From IMG/VR virus record IMGVR_UViG_3300020027_000020, positions 1 through 38,655 of that record: a DNA stretch of 38,655 bases; one strand, written 5' to 3'. Source of the DNA: a virus. Below are positions 38,533 to 38,655 of this stretch, one piece after another. The notes beneath the pieces were generated by a model. The model was not told the DNA's origin and made no database searches. It was given only the letters and a program-made list of their open reading frames with translations. Position numbers and translations under genes: made by a program. Positions within the stretch are counted from its first letter, which is position 1, and the number at the start of each line of letters is the position of its first letter.

Positions 38533-38655
38533 GTCCTGCTCCCTGTGATCGGTTCTTCTACCACCCCTGCCCCCGTACCGGCGTGCGGTACGGGGGCGAT
38601 GGAGCGGGGCCGGTCAGTGGGTGCTAGCTCTACGCTCTGCTCGTTCGGCCTGCCA
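38513..38655. repeat. Terminal direct repeat, right copy
   Basis: Same sequence as 1-143 except for three differences. It includes the start of gene 38323-38532, the hairpin (38569-38597) and the last codons (38614-38655) of the gene whose complete copy is at 102-287. Joining the ends gives a circle of about 38,512 bases with the leftward operon unbroken. Confidence 0.9.
38569..38597 (-). terminator. Second copy of the 12-bp hairpin
   Basis: Identical to the hairpin at 57-85, carried in the right terminal repeat. On a circular map it is a single hairpin between the 61-aa gene and the 69-aa gene. Confidence 0.6.

Noticed and set aside
1-38655. CRISPR array or toxin-antitoxin module
   Set aside because: No regularly spaced repeats were seen; the GAGCAC cluster is irregular and inside genes. 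No recognisable toxin family is present.

Overview
The window looks like one complete genome of a tailed dsDNA bacteriophage (siphovirus type) of a high-GC actinomycete, most likely Streptomyces or a close relative. The reasons are the high GC content, frequent GTG starts, GTGA/ATGA gene overlaps, an HK97-type head gene order, a long tape measure gene, and a block of genes resembling the spread (Spd) membrane proteins of Streptomyces conjugative plasmids. The first 143 bases recur at the end (38513-38655) with only three differences, so the sequence is either a circular map of about 38.5 kb or carries a short direct terminal repeat. No integrase, ParA/ParB pair or protein resembling a classical phage repressor was recognised.

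Layout. (1) 102-4912, leftward: a small gene, then a 1331-residue replication protein joining a Toprim-like N-terminus, an SF3/D5-type helicase, a 3'-5' exonuclease and a family A DNA polymerase, then a small MerR/excisionase-like DNA-binding protein. (2) 4997-10906, rightward: two related LuxR-type HTH proteins, small proteins, an SF2 helicase, three micro-genes, a RecB/Cas4-like nuclease with a zinc knuckle, an atypical tRNA and a possible ssDNA-binding protein. (3) 11006-32996, leftward: the late block. In transcription order it holds amidase, XhlA-like membrane protein, terminase small and large subunits, portal, MuF, protease, two capsid proteins, connectors, tail tube, chaperones, tape measure, minor tail proteins and an r1t-type holin. 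(4) 33120-34558, leftward: six small genes behind their own promoter. (5) 34621-38532, leftward, continuing across the circle junction from the promoter at 493-521: small membrane proteins, an Hjc-type resolvase, a lipoprotein and the Spd-like group.

Regulation is unusually readable. Three promoters (493-521 minus, 8133-8161 plus, 34596-34624 minus) are nearly identical from -35 to +1 and carry a 16-bp core, TGACACGATCGATTCA. The same core overlaps the -10 of a fourth promoter (4943-4971), so it looks like a phage-wide operator. Strong hairpins separate most transcription units.

The most unusual signals are four. First, about 35 copies of the hexamer GAGCAC/GTGCTC lie in 1.1 kb (35403-36537) across three genes and in two reading frames, next to the Spd-like genes. 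Second, a pair of 85-87 bp elements with perfect 22-24 bp inverted arms and related 39-nt loops sits at 4638-4724 and 25534-25621 in opposite orientation. Third, several replisome activities are fused in one polypeptide. Fourth, the tRNA has a non-canonical anticodon loop.
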